Assembly: GCF_900182585.1 (NCBI RefSeq)
Contig: NZ_FXTM01000016.1
Location: 1-46,888, forward strand
DNA length: 46,888 nucleotides
Reading direction: 5' to 3'
Origin: Balnearium lithotrophicum
Lineage (GTDB): Bacteria > Aquificota > Aquificia > Desulfurobacteriales > Desulfurobacteriaceae
The notes under the pieces were generated by a model that did not search any database, was not told where the DNA came from, and saw only the letters and a program-made list of their open reading frames with translations. Of this stretch, positions 23,913-32,649 are shown piece by piece. The position numbers and the translations under genes are program-made. Position 1 is the first letter of the stretch, and each line of letters starts with the position of its first letter.

Positions 23913-26520
23913 CGACCATCTCCTTTAACCTTGAGTACTGCTCCTCCCTATCCTCCCGAGAAACCCTACCGTCAATAATTTCGTATTTTATCCTATTAAG
24001 AATTTCTTTAAAAGCAGGTCCCGGTTTTAGCCCCAACTCCTTTATATCCTTTCCCGAAACCAAGGGCTCCACAAACCTCCAATCCCTCATGAAGTTAACA
24101 ACCTTCTCCTCAACATCGGGAAAGAGGGCAGCTAAAAGGAGTAAGAATTCCTCCTCCCTTCCCCTCAAGGTCTTGTAAACCTCACTCGGTAGATTTGAAC
24201 TCTTCAGAGCCCTGTAAGTTCCGTATATCTCATCTAAAAACTTTAATAGCTTTTTCCCCTCCTTTTCCGGAAAAGAGAGTGAACTCAGGTAGCTCTTTAC
24301 CCTCTCTAAGGGCTCCTTAAAGAAGAGAGCTCCAAGGTAGACCAAGTGGTAATCTGTTTTTCTCTCAGGGAAATTAATTCTGTGCCAGATGATGAGCTTC
24401 CTTACCCTCTCAAATGTATCCTTCTTCTCCCTGTTCCACCTAAGACCAGGAAACAGCTCCTCAATAAGCCTGTACTTCTCAAGCCTTAGAAAAACTCTTA
24501 AGGGGTTGTCCTCCAACAGAATCTGTTTAAGCTCGTGATATATCCTCTGCCCCTCAACCGTTTTAAAGAGCTTCTTCTCAACGGCCATCTTTAAGAGCTT
24601 TTCCGTGTGTTTTCCTAACTCAAACCTGTACCTTACGGAGAACCTGAGAGCTCTCAAAATTCTAGTTGGGTCCTCAACGAAGGAGAGTGAGTGGAGAACC
24701 CTTATCTTTTTATCCTTTATGTCCTTCAATCCCCCGAAGAAGTCAATAAGCTTTCCAAAATCGGAGTAGTTAATCTTCACTGATAGTGTATTTATCGTAA
24801 AGTCCCTTCTGAACAGGTCCTTCTTTAGAGGGGCTATGTCAACCTCAGGGAGAGCTCCGGGAAACTTGTAAACCTCTGTCCTTGCAGATGCCATATCAAT
24901 TCTCGTCCCATCCTTAAATACAAGAGTTGCCGTTTTGAACCTGCTGAAGGTGTGGACCTTAGCCCCCAACTCCCTTCCTACAACTTTTGCGAACTCAGTT
25001 GCATCTCCCTCAACGACAATGTCAATGTCGAAATTTTCTCTTCCAATTATTAAATCCCTCACAAATCCGCCAACGATGTAAGCATTCACTCCCTCCCTAT
25101 CTGCTATTTTTCCGATTTCCCTCAGAAGGTTAAAGGTCTCTTTTGGAAGCACTTTCCTTATAAGTTCACTGACGTTTCTAAACCTTGGCGGAGAGGAAAC
25201 TCTCTTTCTGTAGAAGTTTGAAAGCTCGTTAATTTCGTCACGGTAGGAGTTAACGAGTAAATCGGTCCTCGTAATAACACCCACAGGTTTACCAGAAACA
25301 ACAACGGGAACAAAGCTCTGGTGCTTTTCAACTATTATCTCCTCAACCTCCCTGATTGATGTTTCGGGGGAGACGCTGTAAAAGTCCCTCTCGGCAACGT
25401 TTGAGACCTTCTCTCCCTCAAGACCCATATAGACTGCCTTATCCAACAAGCTCCTTGTAACAATTCCTACTATTTTCCCCTCTGAATCAACAACGGGTGC
25501 AGCATTTATGCTGTTCTTCATTAGAACCATTCTTCCCTCAGAAACGGACATACTCTCGGGAATCACTATCGGAGGGGAGGTCATAATATCCTTGGCCTTA
25601 ACGAGGGGCTCTACCCTTTCAAAGAGAACTTCCTTCAGTTTGTCTAAAATCTCAAAAACTGTCTTACCCTTAATAGAGGCAGATGCAGCTTCACTGTGCC
25701 CCCCTCCTCCAAAGGGCTCTACAACCTTTGAGACGTCAATCCTTTCACTTTGGGAACGGCCTATAAGGAACGCTGTTCCCTGAATTTCGAAAATCCCAAA
25801 GAGAGCAGGAAGGTCCCTAATTTCAAGCAGTTTACTGACTAAGTGGGAAACCTCTCCAACGTACCTGTCAAACCTTCCGTAAGTTAGTCCTATTCTATTT
25901 CCGTGAACGTTTAAAAGAGTTAGGTTGTCCTTCATAACCTTCAGGATGTCAAGCTCCTCCGGAGAGAGCTCCTTCGGAAGGTACCTCTTAACAAAGGAGA
26001 GCTCTGCCCCGACTCCTAAGAGGTAGGCTGCGGCAACAAAGTCCATAGGAGTTGTACTTGGATACCTGAAAGAGCCTGTATCCGAGTAAATTCCAAGTAG
26101 CAAGAGGGAAGCCTCGTAAGGGGAGGGGACAACTCCCTTTCCCTTTAAGAATAGGGTTACAATCGAGGAGGTTGAACCTGTCTCTTTGAAGAAGACCTTT
26201 GCAGGAACCTCAAACTCCTTGGAGTGGTGGTCAAAGACAACGATTTCTGTCCTCTCTGTAACCGACCTCTTTACGCTTTCCGGGATTCTCTCAAAGGAGT
26301 CAGTATCTACAACGATGAGTTTATCAATCTCTCCCTCCTTGAAGGAGCTTTCCTCTGTAAACTCCAAGACGTCGGGATTTTCCCTTAAAACGGAGATAAC
26401 GTCCTCACCCTTCGTGTCGGGAAGAACCACCTCGGCATCCGGGTAGAGTTTTTTTAGTCCAACGAGAGCTCCAAGCCCGTCCAAATCCATATTTTTATGG
26501 GTTGTCAAAACTGTTCTCAT
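23887..26520 (-). CDS. DHH-CBS-tRNA nucleotidyltransferase fusion (A-adding/CCA-type enzyme)
   Basis: An 877-residue multidomain protein. Residues ~1-280 form a DHH/DHHA1 phosphoesterase unit with TTHKNMDLDGL, VVDTDSF, VVFDHH (~95-99) and GGGGHSEAA (~271-279). Two CBS domains follow (~310-361 and ~374-426). From ~475 comes a class II nucleotidyltransferase of the CCA/poly(A) polymerase family: YIVGGFVRDLIIGR, catalytic DID (~498-500) and DPTRILRALRFSVRYRF. This architecture is known from the A-adding enzyme of Aquifex aeolicus, which works with a separate CC-adding enzyme. I start at ATG 26520 (MRTVLTTHKN, GAGG 4 bases upstream), because a longer frame would overlap the divergent folP start. 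A-adding versus full CCA-adding cannot be decided from sequence alone. Confidence 0.88.
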   Translation of the reverse strand: MRTVLTTHKNMDLDGLGALVGLKKLYPDAEVVLPDTKGEDVISVLRENPDVLEFTEESSFKEGEIDKLIVVDTDSFERIPESVKRSVTERTEIVVFDHHSKEFEVPAKVFFKETGSTSSIVTLFLKGKGVVPSPYEASLLLLGIYSDTGSFRYPSTTPMDFVAAAYLLGVGAELSFVKRYLPKELSPEELDILKVMKDNLTLLNVHGNRIGLTYGRFDRYVGEVSHLVSKLLEIRDLPALFGIFEIQGTAFLIGRSQSERIDVSKVVEPFGGGGHSEAASASIKGKTVFEILDKLKEVLFERVEPLVKAKDIMTSPPIVIPESMSVSEGRMVLMKNSINAAPVVDSEGKIVGIVTRSLLDKAVYMGLEGEKVSNVAERDFYSVSPETSIREVEEIIVEKHQSFVPVVVSGKPVGVITRTDLLVNSYRDEINELSNFYRKRVSSPPRFRNVSELIRKVLPKETFNLLREIGKIADREGVNAYIVGGFVRDLIIGRENFDIDIVVEGDATEFAKVVGRELGAKVHTFSRFKTATLVFKDGTRIDMASARTEVYKFPGALPEVDIAPLKKDLFRRDFTINTLSVKINYSDFGKLIDFFGGLKDIKDKKIRVLHSLSFVEDPTRILRALRFSVRYRFELGKHTEKLLKMAVEKKLFKTVEGQRIYHELKQILLEDNPLRVFLRLEKYRLIEELFPGLRWNREKKDTFERVRKLIIWHRINFPERKTDYHLVYLGALFFKEPLERVKSYLSSLSFPEKEGKKLLKFLDEIYGTYRALKSSNLPSEVYKTLRGREEEFLLLLAALFPDVEEKVVNFMRDWRFVEPLVSGKDIKELGLKPGPAFKEILNRIKYEIIDGRVSREDREEQYSRLKEMVVGKVSPSN

Positions 26521-26560
26521 CCCACCTCTGAGAGTATAATTTCCCAAAACGGAGTTTAAG
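26521..26560. promoter_or_regulatory. Divergent promoter region between the nucleotidyltransferase and folP
   Basis: Only 40 bases separate two divergent starts. Plus strand: TATAAT at 26535-26540, 20 bases before the folP ATG, with GGAG as ribosome site. Minus strand: TATACT (26538-26533) upstream of the nucleotidyltransferase ATG. The two -10-like boxes overlap, so the transcripts would compete. No clear -35 element was found at standard spacing on either strand. This is probably the main start of the 22-kb minus-strand run and of the folP-to-ftsY run. Confidence 0.4.
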
Positions 26561-27769
26561 ATGAAAGTAAGAATAAGAAACTTCAAAGACAAGGGTGAGA
26601 TTGGAAGCTATTTACTGAAATTGGGCAATACAACTAAAGGTGCCGAGATTCTTTCAAAAAAGTCTGAAATTCTTCTGTTGGAAATAGACGGAATAGACAC
26701 AAGAGGAGCAAACATCTTAAAGCAGGATGCAATTTCTGTAGGTGGGGACTGTTCAGTCCCAAGAAGTGCCTCACTCTTCAAGATAGGGAAGTGGAAGGTT
26801 CTCCTGATGGTAAATGAGAGGGAGTTGGAAAAGCTCCTTAAAAAATTAAAGGAGCAGCCCTTTAGGCTGAAGGAGCTCTCCTCCTTAATAGAGAAGGCCC
26901 TTGAAAACTACCACAGGGAAAGCTTCAAAATAGAGTATAGGGGAAAAGTACTTGAACTTTCAGAGCCTGTTGTGATGGGAATTCTAAACGTAACTCCAGA
27001 CTCCTTTTCAGATGGAGGAATGTTTAACAGGGTTGACCTGGCAGTTAAGAGGTGTGAGGAGATGTTGGAGGAGGGGGCAGAAATTATTGACGTTGGAGGA
27101 GAGTCAACAAGACCGGGCTCTGAACCCGTTCCAGAGGATGAGGAAATAAAAAGAGTCATCCCTATAATTGAGGAAATAAGGAAAAAGTTAGGGGACAAAT
27201 TTTTCATTTCTGTTGATACCTATAAGAGCTCCGTTGCAAAAGAGGCACTCCTTTCGGGAGCCGATATTGTAAACGACATAAGTGGATTCAGGTTTGATGA
27301 GAGAATGGTTGAAGTGGTGGCTAAGTACAACTGTCCTGCAGTTATTTCCCACATAAAGGGAAAGCCCAAGGACATGCAGAAGAACCCCCACTACGAAGAC
27401 GTAATGGCAGAAATTATCGACTACTTAGAAACCTCAATAGATATGGCTGTAGAGAAAGGAGTTGACAGGGAAAAGCTGATAGTAGACCCCGGAATAGGTT
27501 TTGGGAAGAGGTTAGAGGATAACCTCTGCATTTTGAGGAATCTTAACCAACTGAAGGTTCTCGGAAGACCTATCCTTATTGGAGCATCAAGAAAGAGTTT
27601 TATTGGAAAAGTAACCGGTGTTGAAGAACCAAAAAAGAGGCTACCGGGCAGTTTAGCCGCAGCAGTTGTTGCTGTCCTTAAGGGAGCAAAAATAGTAAGG
27701 GCTCACGACGTAAGGGAAACTGTAGAAGCGATAAAGTTAGCCTACGAAATAGAGGAAGTAAATTGTTAG
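26561..27769 (+). CDS. folP: Dihydropteroate synthase with N-terminal extension
   Basis: A 402-residue FolP that condenses p-aminobenzoate with dihydropterin pyrophosphate in folate synthesis, the sulfonamide target. The TIM-barrel part (~135-402) has MGILNVTPDSFSDGG (~139-153), IIDVGGESTRPGSEP, SVDTYKSSVAKEALLSGADIVND, VISHIKGKPKDMQ, IVDPGIGFGK, IGASRKSFIG and a closing RAHDV. Roughly 125 residues precede it, with short helix/strand elements and GANILKQDAISVGGDCSVPR. The usual enzyme is about 270-280 residues, so this is an added domain that I recognise only from similarly long annotated FolPs. ATG with GGAG 7 bases upstream; it overlaps cdaA by 7 bases. Confidence 0.94.
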   Translation: MKVRIRNFKDKGEIGSYLLKLGNTTKGAEILSKKSEILLLEIDGIDTRGANILKQDAISVGGDCSVPRSASLFKIGKWKVLLMVNERELEKLLKKLKEQPFRLKELSSLIEKALENYHRESFKIEYRGKVLELSEPVVMGILNVTPDSFSDGGMFNRVDLAVKRCEEMLEEGAEIIDVGGESTRPGSEPVPEDEEIKRVIPIIEEIRKKLGDKFFISVDTYKSSVAKEALLSGADIVNDISGFRFDERMVEVVAKYNCPAVISHIKGKPKDMQKNPHYEDVMAEIIDYLETSIDMAVEKGVDREKLIVDPGIGFGKRLEDNLCILRNLNQLKVLGRPILIGASRKSFIGKVTGVEEPKKRLPGSLAAAVVAVLKGAKIVRAHDVRETVEAIKLAYEIEEVNC

Positions 27770-28575
27770 AGTTCCTTCCGAAACTCTCTATTACAGATGT
27801 TTTAGACATAGTTGTAGTCTCTGCAATTCTCTACTGGATTCTTTTGAGTCTGTCGAAAACAAGGGTCGTTCAGGTTCTCATAGGACTTCTCTTCCTCTTA
27901 GTACTTGGAGTCGTTGCAAAGCTTCTCCACCTATACACTCTCTCATTTCTCTTTAACGGAGTGATAACAGTTGGAACCTTTGGACTCATAGTCATATTCC
28001 AGCCAGAAATCAGGAGGCTTTTAGCAAAGTTTGGTGAGAGCAGGTTCGGAATCCTATCCGCCGATGAGGAATCGGAGAGGATAATTGAGGAAATTGTCAG
28101 GGCGGCAGCTGTAATGTCTGAGGATAGAATTGGAGCTCTCATAGTTATTGAGAGGGAGATTGACGTTGATAACTACATTGAATCCGGTACAGTTCTTGAT
28201 GCAAAGGTTTCAAAGGAACTTCTAATAACAATCTTTTGGCCTGGAACTCCCCTTCACGACGGAGCTGTAGTTGTAAAGAAGAACAGAATTTACAAGGCAG
28301 GTGCATTCCTTCCACTGACGTTAAACCCAAACCTTCCGCAGACGGTTGGAACGAGACACAGGGCAGCCATCGGTATAAGTGAGGAAACAGACGCAGTAAC
28401 CGTTGTTGTTTCTGAGGAAACTGGAGCAATATCGGTTTCCTACTCAGGTAAGCTCATAAAGGACATTGACCCCCAAAAACTCAAAAAGGTTCTAACGGGA
28501 CTCCTAATAAGAACACCACAGAAGGATAACAGATTCAGGTTTCTAAAGAGGAAGTTTCATGAAGAGAATCTATGA
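27763..28575 (+). CDS. cdaA: Diadenylate cyclase CdaA (c-di-AMP synthase)
   Basis: A 270-residue membrane-bound c-di-AMP synthase. Three hydrophobic helices (~14-82) precede a DAC domain with the two catalytic signatures: DGA in TPLHDGAVVVK (~166) and RHRAA in GTRHRAAIG (~198). c-di-AMP controls potassium, osmotic and cell-wall homeostasis. Order cdaA-cdaR-glmM is a conserved operon that ties c-di-AMP output to peptidoglycan precursor supply; CdaR and GlmM regulate CdaA in other bacteria. The TTG start (27763) lies inside the folP end, with GAGGA 6 bases upstream. Motifs are intact, so it should be active. Confidence 0.95.
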   Translation: MLEFLPKLSITDVLDIVVVSAILYWILLSLSKTRVVQVLIGLLFLLVLGVVAKLLHLYTLSFLFNGVITVGTFGLIVIFQPEIRRLLAKFGESRFGILSADEESERIIEEIVRAAAVMSEDRIGALIVIEREIDVDNYIESGTVLDAKVSKELLITIFWPGTPLHDGAVVVKKNRIYKAGAFLPLTLNPNLPQTVGTRHRAAIGISEETDAVTVVVSEETGAISVSYSGKLIKDIDPQKLKKVLTGLLIRTPQKDNRFRFLKRKFHEENL

Positions 28576-29188
28576 AATCGTTTTCAGGAACTTTCACTAT
28601 AAACTGTTAGCCTTTTTATTTGCAGTTCTCCTGTGGTTTTTAGCAACAAACAAGGAAATTGTCGAAACAACGATAGAAGTTCCCTTCAAACCTGTTTCTA
28701 CCGGAAACTACAAGATAGCGGACTATCAACCTAAATCGCTCAAAATAAAGGTTGAAGGGTACAGGAAGGACATAATAACCCTTGAGAACATTAAAGAGGT
28801 TAAGGTCTTAGTTCCGAGTAAAGTTGAGGAGAGTGGATGGATTACCGTAAAGTTGGACAAGAATTCCATTTCCCTTCCGGTAGAATCCGTCAAAATTAAG
28901 AAAGTACATCCAAAGAAAATAACTGTTAAAATTGAAAAGCTTTACAAAAAGGTTGTTCCAATAGAACTGAACGCTGTTGGAATTCCAAGAAAGGCTAAGA
29001 TTAACATCGTACCGAACTATGCAGTTCTTCTCCTCCCCGAGGAGCTCAAGGAAACAGTTTTTAACGTAAAAACTGAGAGAATCGACTTAACAGGAGTAAA
29101 ACTCCCTGCCGTTTTGGTTCTAAGAATAGACACCTACTACAAGGCAGAACCCAAAAGAGTAAGAGTGACTATAGAGGAGGGAAAATGA
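28559..29188 (+). CDS. cdaR: YbbR-domain protein CdaR (CdaA regulator)
   Basis: A 209-residue bitopic protein: one N-terminal transmembrane helix (LLAFLFAVLLWFLATN, ~16-31) and an extracytoplasmic beta-rich part with two YbbR-like repeats (VPFKPVSTGNYKIADYQP with LKIKVEGYRKDI, then VPIELNAVGIPRKAKINIVP). Family CdaR proteins bind CdaA through the membrane and tune its activity. Shorter than the four-repeat Bacillus protein. It starts inside the cdaA end (17-base overlap) and its stop overlaps glmM (ATGA). Function is inferred from family and synteny. Confidence 0.87.
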   Translation: MKRIYEIVFRNFHYKLLAFLFAVLLWFLATNKEIVETTIEVPFKPVSTGNYKIADYQPKSLKIKVEGYRKDIITLENIKEVKVLVPSKVEESGWITVKLDKNSISLPVESVKIKKVHPKKITVKIEKLYKKVVPIELNAVGIPRKAKINIVPNYAVLLLPEELKETVFNVKTERIDLTGVKLPAVLVLRIDTYYKAEPKRVRVTIEEGK

Positions 29189-30531
29189 AAGTAAAGAGGA
29201 AACTCTTTGGAACCGATGGAATAAGGGGAATTGCAAACAGGTATCCCTTGACTCCTGAAATGGTTCAAAAGATAGGAATTTCCTACGGAGTTTACCTGAA
29301 TGCAAAGTTTCCCGAGAGAAAGAACACCGTTGTTGTTGGAAAGGATACGAGGCTGTCGTCAGACATGATTAAATCGGCGCTCATCAGCGGATTAACTTCG
29401 GCCGGTGTTGATGTTATAGACGTTGGAGTAGTCCCGACTCCTGCAGTTTCGTTCTTTATAGATAAGGGCAGCCTCTACGGTGGAGTAATGGTCTCAGCTT
29501 CCCACAACCCTTACGAGTACAACGGACTAAAGTTCTTTAATGAGAAGGGAAAGAAGTTTTCAGAAGCTGAAGAGGGAGGATTGGAGCTTGTAGTTTTCAA
29601 CAAGTACGAGCTTCCGAGGGCAGACTCGGACAACATAGGAAGGGTCTTTGACGGATACAACATTGTCGATGCCTACAAAAAACACCTTGAGTCTGCTGGA
29701 AGGTACTTAGCTGGGCTTAGAATTGGAATAGACTGTGCAAACGGGGCAACGTTTCAAATAGCTCCTGAGGTTTTCAACTCGTTAGGGGCAAAGGTCTTTA
29801 CCTTCAACGCAGAGCCCGATGGAAAGAACATTAACGACGGATGTGGAGCTCTCTACCCCGAGTTTATAGCTGAAAAGGTAAGGGAGCTTAACCTTGACAT
29901 GGGATTTGCCTACGATGGGGATGGAGACAGGTGTATAGCAGTTGATGAAAAGGGCAATGTAATTGACGGTGATAAAATAATTGGCCTTTTAGCAATGCAT
30001 TACTCTGACAGGTCAAAGGACGTTGTTGCAACGGTTATGAGTAACGTAGGTCTGGAGCTTTTCCTGAAAGAACGTGGATTGAACCTCTACAGAACACCCG
30101 TAGGGGATAGGTTTGTAGCAGAGAAGATGGAGGAGGTTGGAGCTCTAATCGGTGGAGAGCAGTCCGGACACATAATCGTAGGGGAATTTGGAAAGACAGG
30201 TGACGGTATTCTAACCTCCGTTCTAATAGCCTCAATAGTTAAATCCTTGAGGAAACCTATGAGTGAAGTCTTTGACCTGTTTAAACTCTACCCTCAGAAA
30301 CTCGTCAACGTTAGGGTGAGGAAGAAAACTCCCCTTGAAAACCTTGAGAATCTACAGAAGGTTCTGAAGGAGGTTGATGAGGAGCTTAAAGATAGGGGAA
30401 GGATTGTTCTAAGGTACTCTGGAACGGAACCTGTCTTGAGAATTATGGTAGAGGCTGACTCAGAGGAGCTTATTGAAAAAATAATAAATAGGATTGTTGA
30501 AGCAATTAAAAGTGAGGGAATAACAGATTAG
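29185..30531 (+). CDS. glmM: Phosphoglucosamine mutase
   Basis: A 448-residue GlmM that converts glucosamine-6-phosphate to glucosamine-1-phosphate for UDP-GlcNAc, feeding peptidoglycan and lipopolysaccharide. It has FGTDGIRGIANRYPLTPE, the phosphoserine loop SASHNPYEYNG (Ser ~106), the Mg loop DGDGDRCIAVD (~244), the sugar-binding GGEQSGHII (~326) and the phosphate-binding RYSGTEPVLRIM near the end. Length is normal. Overlap with cdaR indicates translational coupling. It is the classic third member of the cdaA operon. Confidence 0.97.
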   Translation: MKVKRKLFGTDGIRGIANRYPLTPEMVQKIGISYGVYLNAKFPERKNTVVVGKDTRLSSDMIKSALISGLTSAGVDVIDVGVVPTPAVSFFIDKGSLYGGVMVSASHNPYEYNGLKFFNEKGKKFSEAEEGGLELVVFNKYELPRADSDNIGRVFDGYNIVDAYKKHLESAGRYLAGLRIGIDCANGATFQIAPEVFNSLGAKVFTFNAEPDGKNINDGCGALYPEFIAEKVRELNLDMGFAYDGDGDRCIAVDEKGNVIDGDKIIGLLAMHYSDRSKDVVATVMSNVGLELFLKERGLNLYRTPVGDRFVAEKMEEVGALIGGEQSGHIIVGEFGKTGDGILTSVLIASIVKSLRKPMSEVFDLFKLYPQKLVNVRVRKKTPLENLENLQKVLKEVDEELKDRGRIVLRYSGTEPVLRIMVEADSEELIEKIINRIVEAIKSEGITD

Positions 30532-30541
30532 GAGGAATAGG

Positions 30542-32410
30542 ATGAAGACGCTTCTAACCGCCCTAATTTTTACCCTTTCTACGTTTATTGGCTCCTTTGC
30601 AGGAGATAACTACGGAGCTCTCATCCTCTACGACAGGTGCTACGTGAAATTCCTTCCCGATGGAAGAAAAATCTGGAGGGAGGAAAAGGCTGTAAAAATA
30701 ACGGGAAAGAGGGGAATTAAGGACTTTGGAGAGATAGTAATTCCATTTTCGACAGAACACCAGAAATTGAAGGTTCTCTACGCATACACTGTTACTCCAG
30801 ATGGAAAAATTGTCAAACCTAACAAAAAAGCCTTCAACGTTGTATATCCACCGTTTGTCTCCGAAGCTCCCATATACTCAGACCTGAAGTACCAAACAAT
30901 ATCAATGCCTGCAGTTTCAAAGGGAGCAATTATCAAGTACGCCTACGAGATTAAGACAGTTAAACCTTACATGAAAAATCAATTTTGGGAGACAAACTAC
31001 TTTCAGGATGAGTATCCCATAGAGGAGGCAACGTTTACCGTTGAAATTCCTAAGGGTAAGTACTTTAAGTACAAGACTTACAACTTTGAGAAAAAGCCAA
31101 CAGAAAGTGAAAGGGGAAAGTTTATAGAGCTCCGCTGGAGTCTAAAAAACATTCCACCAATAGACAGGGAACCCAACATGCCCCCCTTTGAGGAGCTTGC
31201 AAAGAGGGTATCAATAACCTCCCTTAAGAGCTGGAAGCAGGTTTCAGAGTGGTACTCCAAACTTGCTAAGGAAGCAGTAAAACCCGATAAACTCGTCAGG
31301 GAAACTGCCCTTAGAGTTACAAAAGGAAAAAAAACAGAGGAGGAAAAAATAAGGGCAATATACAACTTTGTGTCTCAGAACATTAGATACGTCGGGATGG
31401 AGTTTGGAATAAACGGTTATAAACCCCACAAGGCATCAGAGGTTTTGAAGAACAGGTACGGGGACTGTAAGGACCACGCTACACTCTTAGTCTCAATGCT
31501 TAAAGCTGTTGGAATAAAGGCTTACCCTGTCCTAATTCCTACACTGAGCAGGGCTAACATGGACGTTGAGATGCCGATGCCAACCGCATTCAACCACGAG
31601 ATTGCAGCTGTAAAGTTCAAAGGGAAGTGGTTCTTTATGGACACAACCTCAGACTTTGTTCCCTTCGGACTTCTACCTCCAGGAGACCAGGGAAGGAACG
31701 TTTTAATAGTTGACGTTGAAAAGGGAAATGGATTTGTAGAGAGGACTCCAGTTTTCCCTCCTGAAACCAACGTTGAGGGATTCAAGGGACATTTTGAACT
31801 TAAACCTTTCGGAAAGTTAGAAGGAGACTTTAAGTTTATCTATACAGGAGTTTACGGTATATTCGAAAGGGCAAGGCTTAACACTTCAACAAAAAGGCAG
31901 ATAAAGAGACACGTAGAGGAATTAGCTGCAAAGGTCTCCCCTGGATTCGATGTTGAAAAGTACAAACTGTCCAACTTTAAGGACCTGAACAGTAATGGAG
32001 TTTGGATTGAAATTTCTGGTGAGGACAGAAACTACGGAACGATAACATCCCACTACCTCCTTGCAAAGTTTCCGGCTCCTGACTACAGCAGGCTTATAAC
32101 GTTGGTTGCTCCTAAAAAGAGAAAGTACCCTTACGTTGTGGGGTACAAGATGGAGAAGGTTTCAAACGTTGAACTTCAACTTCCTAAAGGTTATTCACTC
32201 TACTTAAAACCTGAAAACTACAGCTTTAAGAACAGAGTAGGTGAGTTCTCAATAAGGTGGAAAGTAAAGGGTAGAAGTTTGAAAATGGAATCAAGGATGG
32301 TTCTAAAGAAGAGAATCGTTCCAACTGATGAGTACGGGGATTTGAGGGAGCTCTTCAACACTGCAGTAAAAACACTGAGAAATCAGATTGTTGTCTTGAG
32401 GAAGGAGTAA
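30542..32410 (+). CDS. Exported DUF3857/transglutaminase-like protein
   Basis: A 622-residue exported protein: signal peptide (~1-20), DUF3857 beta-rich domain (~30-215), transglutaminase-like domain (~245-380) and a C-terminal DUF2569/DUF3858-like beta region. The papain-like triad is intact: Cys in NRYGDCKDHATLL (~309), His in AFNHEIAAV (~352) and Asp in FFMDTTSDF (~367). Such proteins are exported to the periplasm, but their substrates are mostly unknown; protein crosslinking or peptide hydrolysis is possible. AGGAGG precedes the ATG by 7 bases. Its stop overlaps the next start (TAATG), so the downstream 79-residue protein is coupled to it. Confidence 0.85.
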   Translation: MKTLLTALIFTLSTFIGSFAGDNYGALILYDRCYVKFLPDGRKIWREEKAVKITGKRGIKDFGEIVIPFSTEHQKLKVLYAYTVTPDGKIVKPNKKAFNVVYPPFVSEAPIYSDLKYQTISMPAVSKGAIIKYAYEIKTVKPYMKNQFWETNYFQDEYPIEEATFTVEIPKGKYFKYKTYNFEKKPTESERGKFIELRWSLKNIPPIDREPNMPPFEELAKRVSITSLKSWKQVSEWYSKLAKEAVKPDKLVRETALRVTKGKKTEEEKIRAIYNFVSQNIRYVGMEFGINGYKPHKASEVLKNRYGDCKDHATLLVSMLKAVGIKAYPVLIPTLSRANMDVEMPMPTAFNHEIAAVKFKGKWFFMDTTSDFVPFGLLPPGDQGRNVLIVDVEKGNGFVERTPVFPPETNVEGFKGHFELKPFGKLEGDFKFIYTGVYGIFERARLNTSTKRQIKRHVEELAAKVSPGFDVEKYKLSNFKDLNSNGVWIEISGEDRNYGTITSHYLLAKFPAPDYSRLITLVAPKKRKYPYVVGYKMEKVSNVELQLPKGYSLYLKPENYSFKNRVGEFSIRWKVKGRSLKMESRMVLKKRIVPTDEYGDLRELFNTAVKTLRNQIVVLRKE

Positions 32411-32649
32411 TGGAGGAAAAGGACTTTGTCAAAGAGATTGTCGAAGAAGTTGAGAGTATAGAGGGCGTAAAGAGGGTGGAAATTGTCCCCGTCTGTGAAA
32501 TTTACATTGACGCTTGTTTAAAAGTTGTTGCGACAACGAAGGAGATAAAGAGAGAAGTTGCAGATAAAATTATTGAGGTAGCAAACAGGAAAGAGGAGAG
32601 GTTAGGTTACAGACCTGAAATCTACTGGGATTTAGAGGTTGAGGAGTGA
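32410..32649 (+). CDS. Small acidic/basic protein of unknown function (79 aa)
   Basis: A 79-residue charged protein with no signal peptide or membrane helix. Predicted order is helix-strand-strand-helix-strand: KDFVKEIVEEVESIEGVKRV, VEIVPVCEIYIDACLKVVAT, EIKREVADKIIEVANRKEER, PEIYWDLEV. This alpha/beta ferredoxin-like layout vaguely resembles metal-transporter C-terminal dimer domains, but I cannot assign a family. Its start overlaps the transglutaminase stop and its stop overlaps the tsaD GTG start, so it is certainly translated with both neighbours if they are expressed. The tight overlaps on both sides are the best evidence that it is a real gene. Confidence 0.7.
   Translation: MEEKDFVKEIVEEVESIEGVKRVEIVPVCEIYIDACLKVVATTKEIKREVADKIIEVANRKEERLGYRPEIYWDLEVEE

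Noticed and set aside
26521-26592. Longer N-terminus for the DHH-CBS nucleotidyltransferase
   Set aside because: It would overlap the divergent folP start, adds a hydrophobic leader unlike the family, and the ATG at 26520 begins exactly at the DHH-domain TTHKNMDLDG strand.
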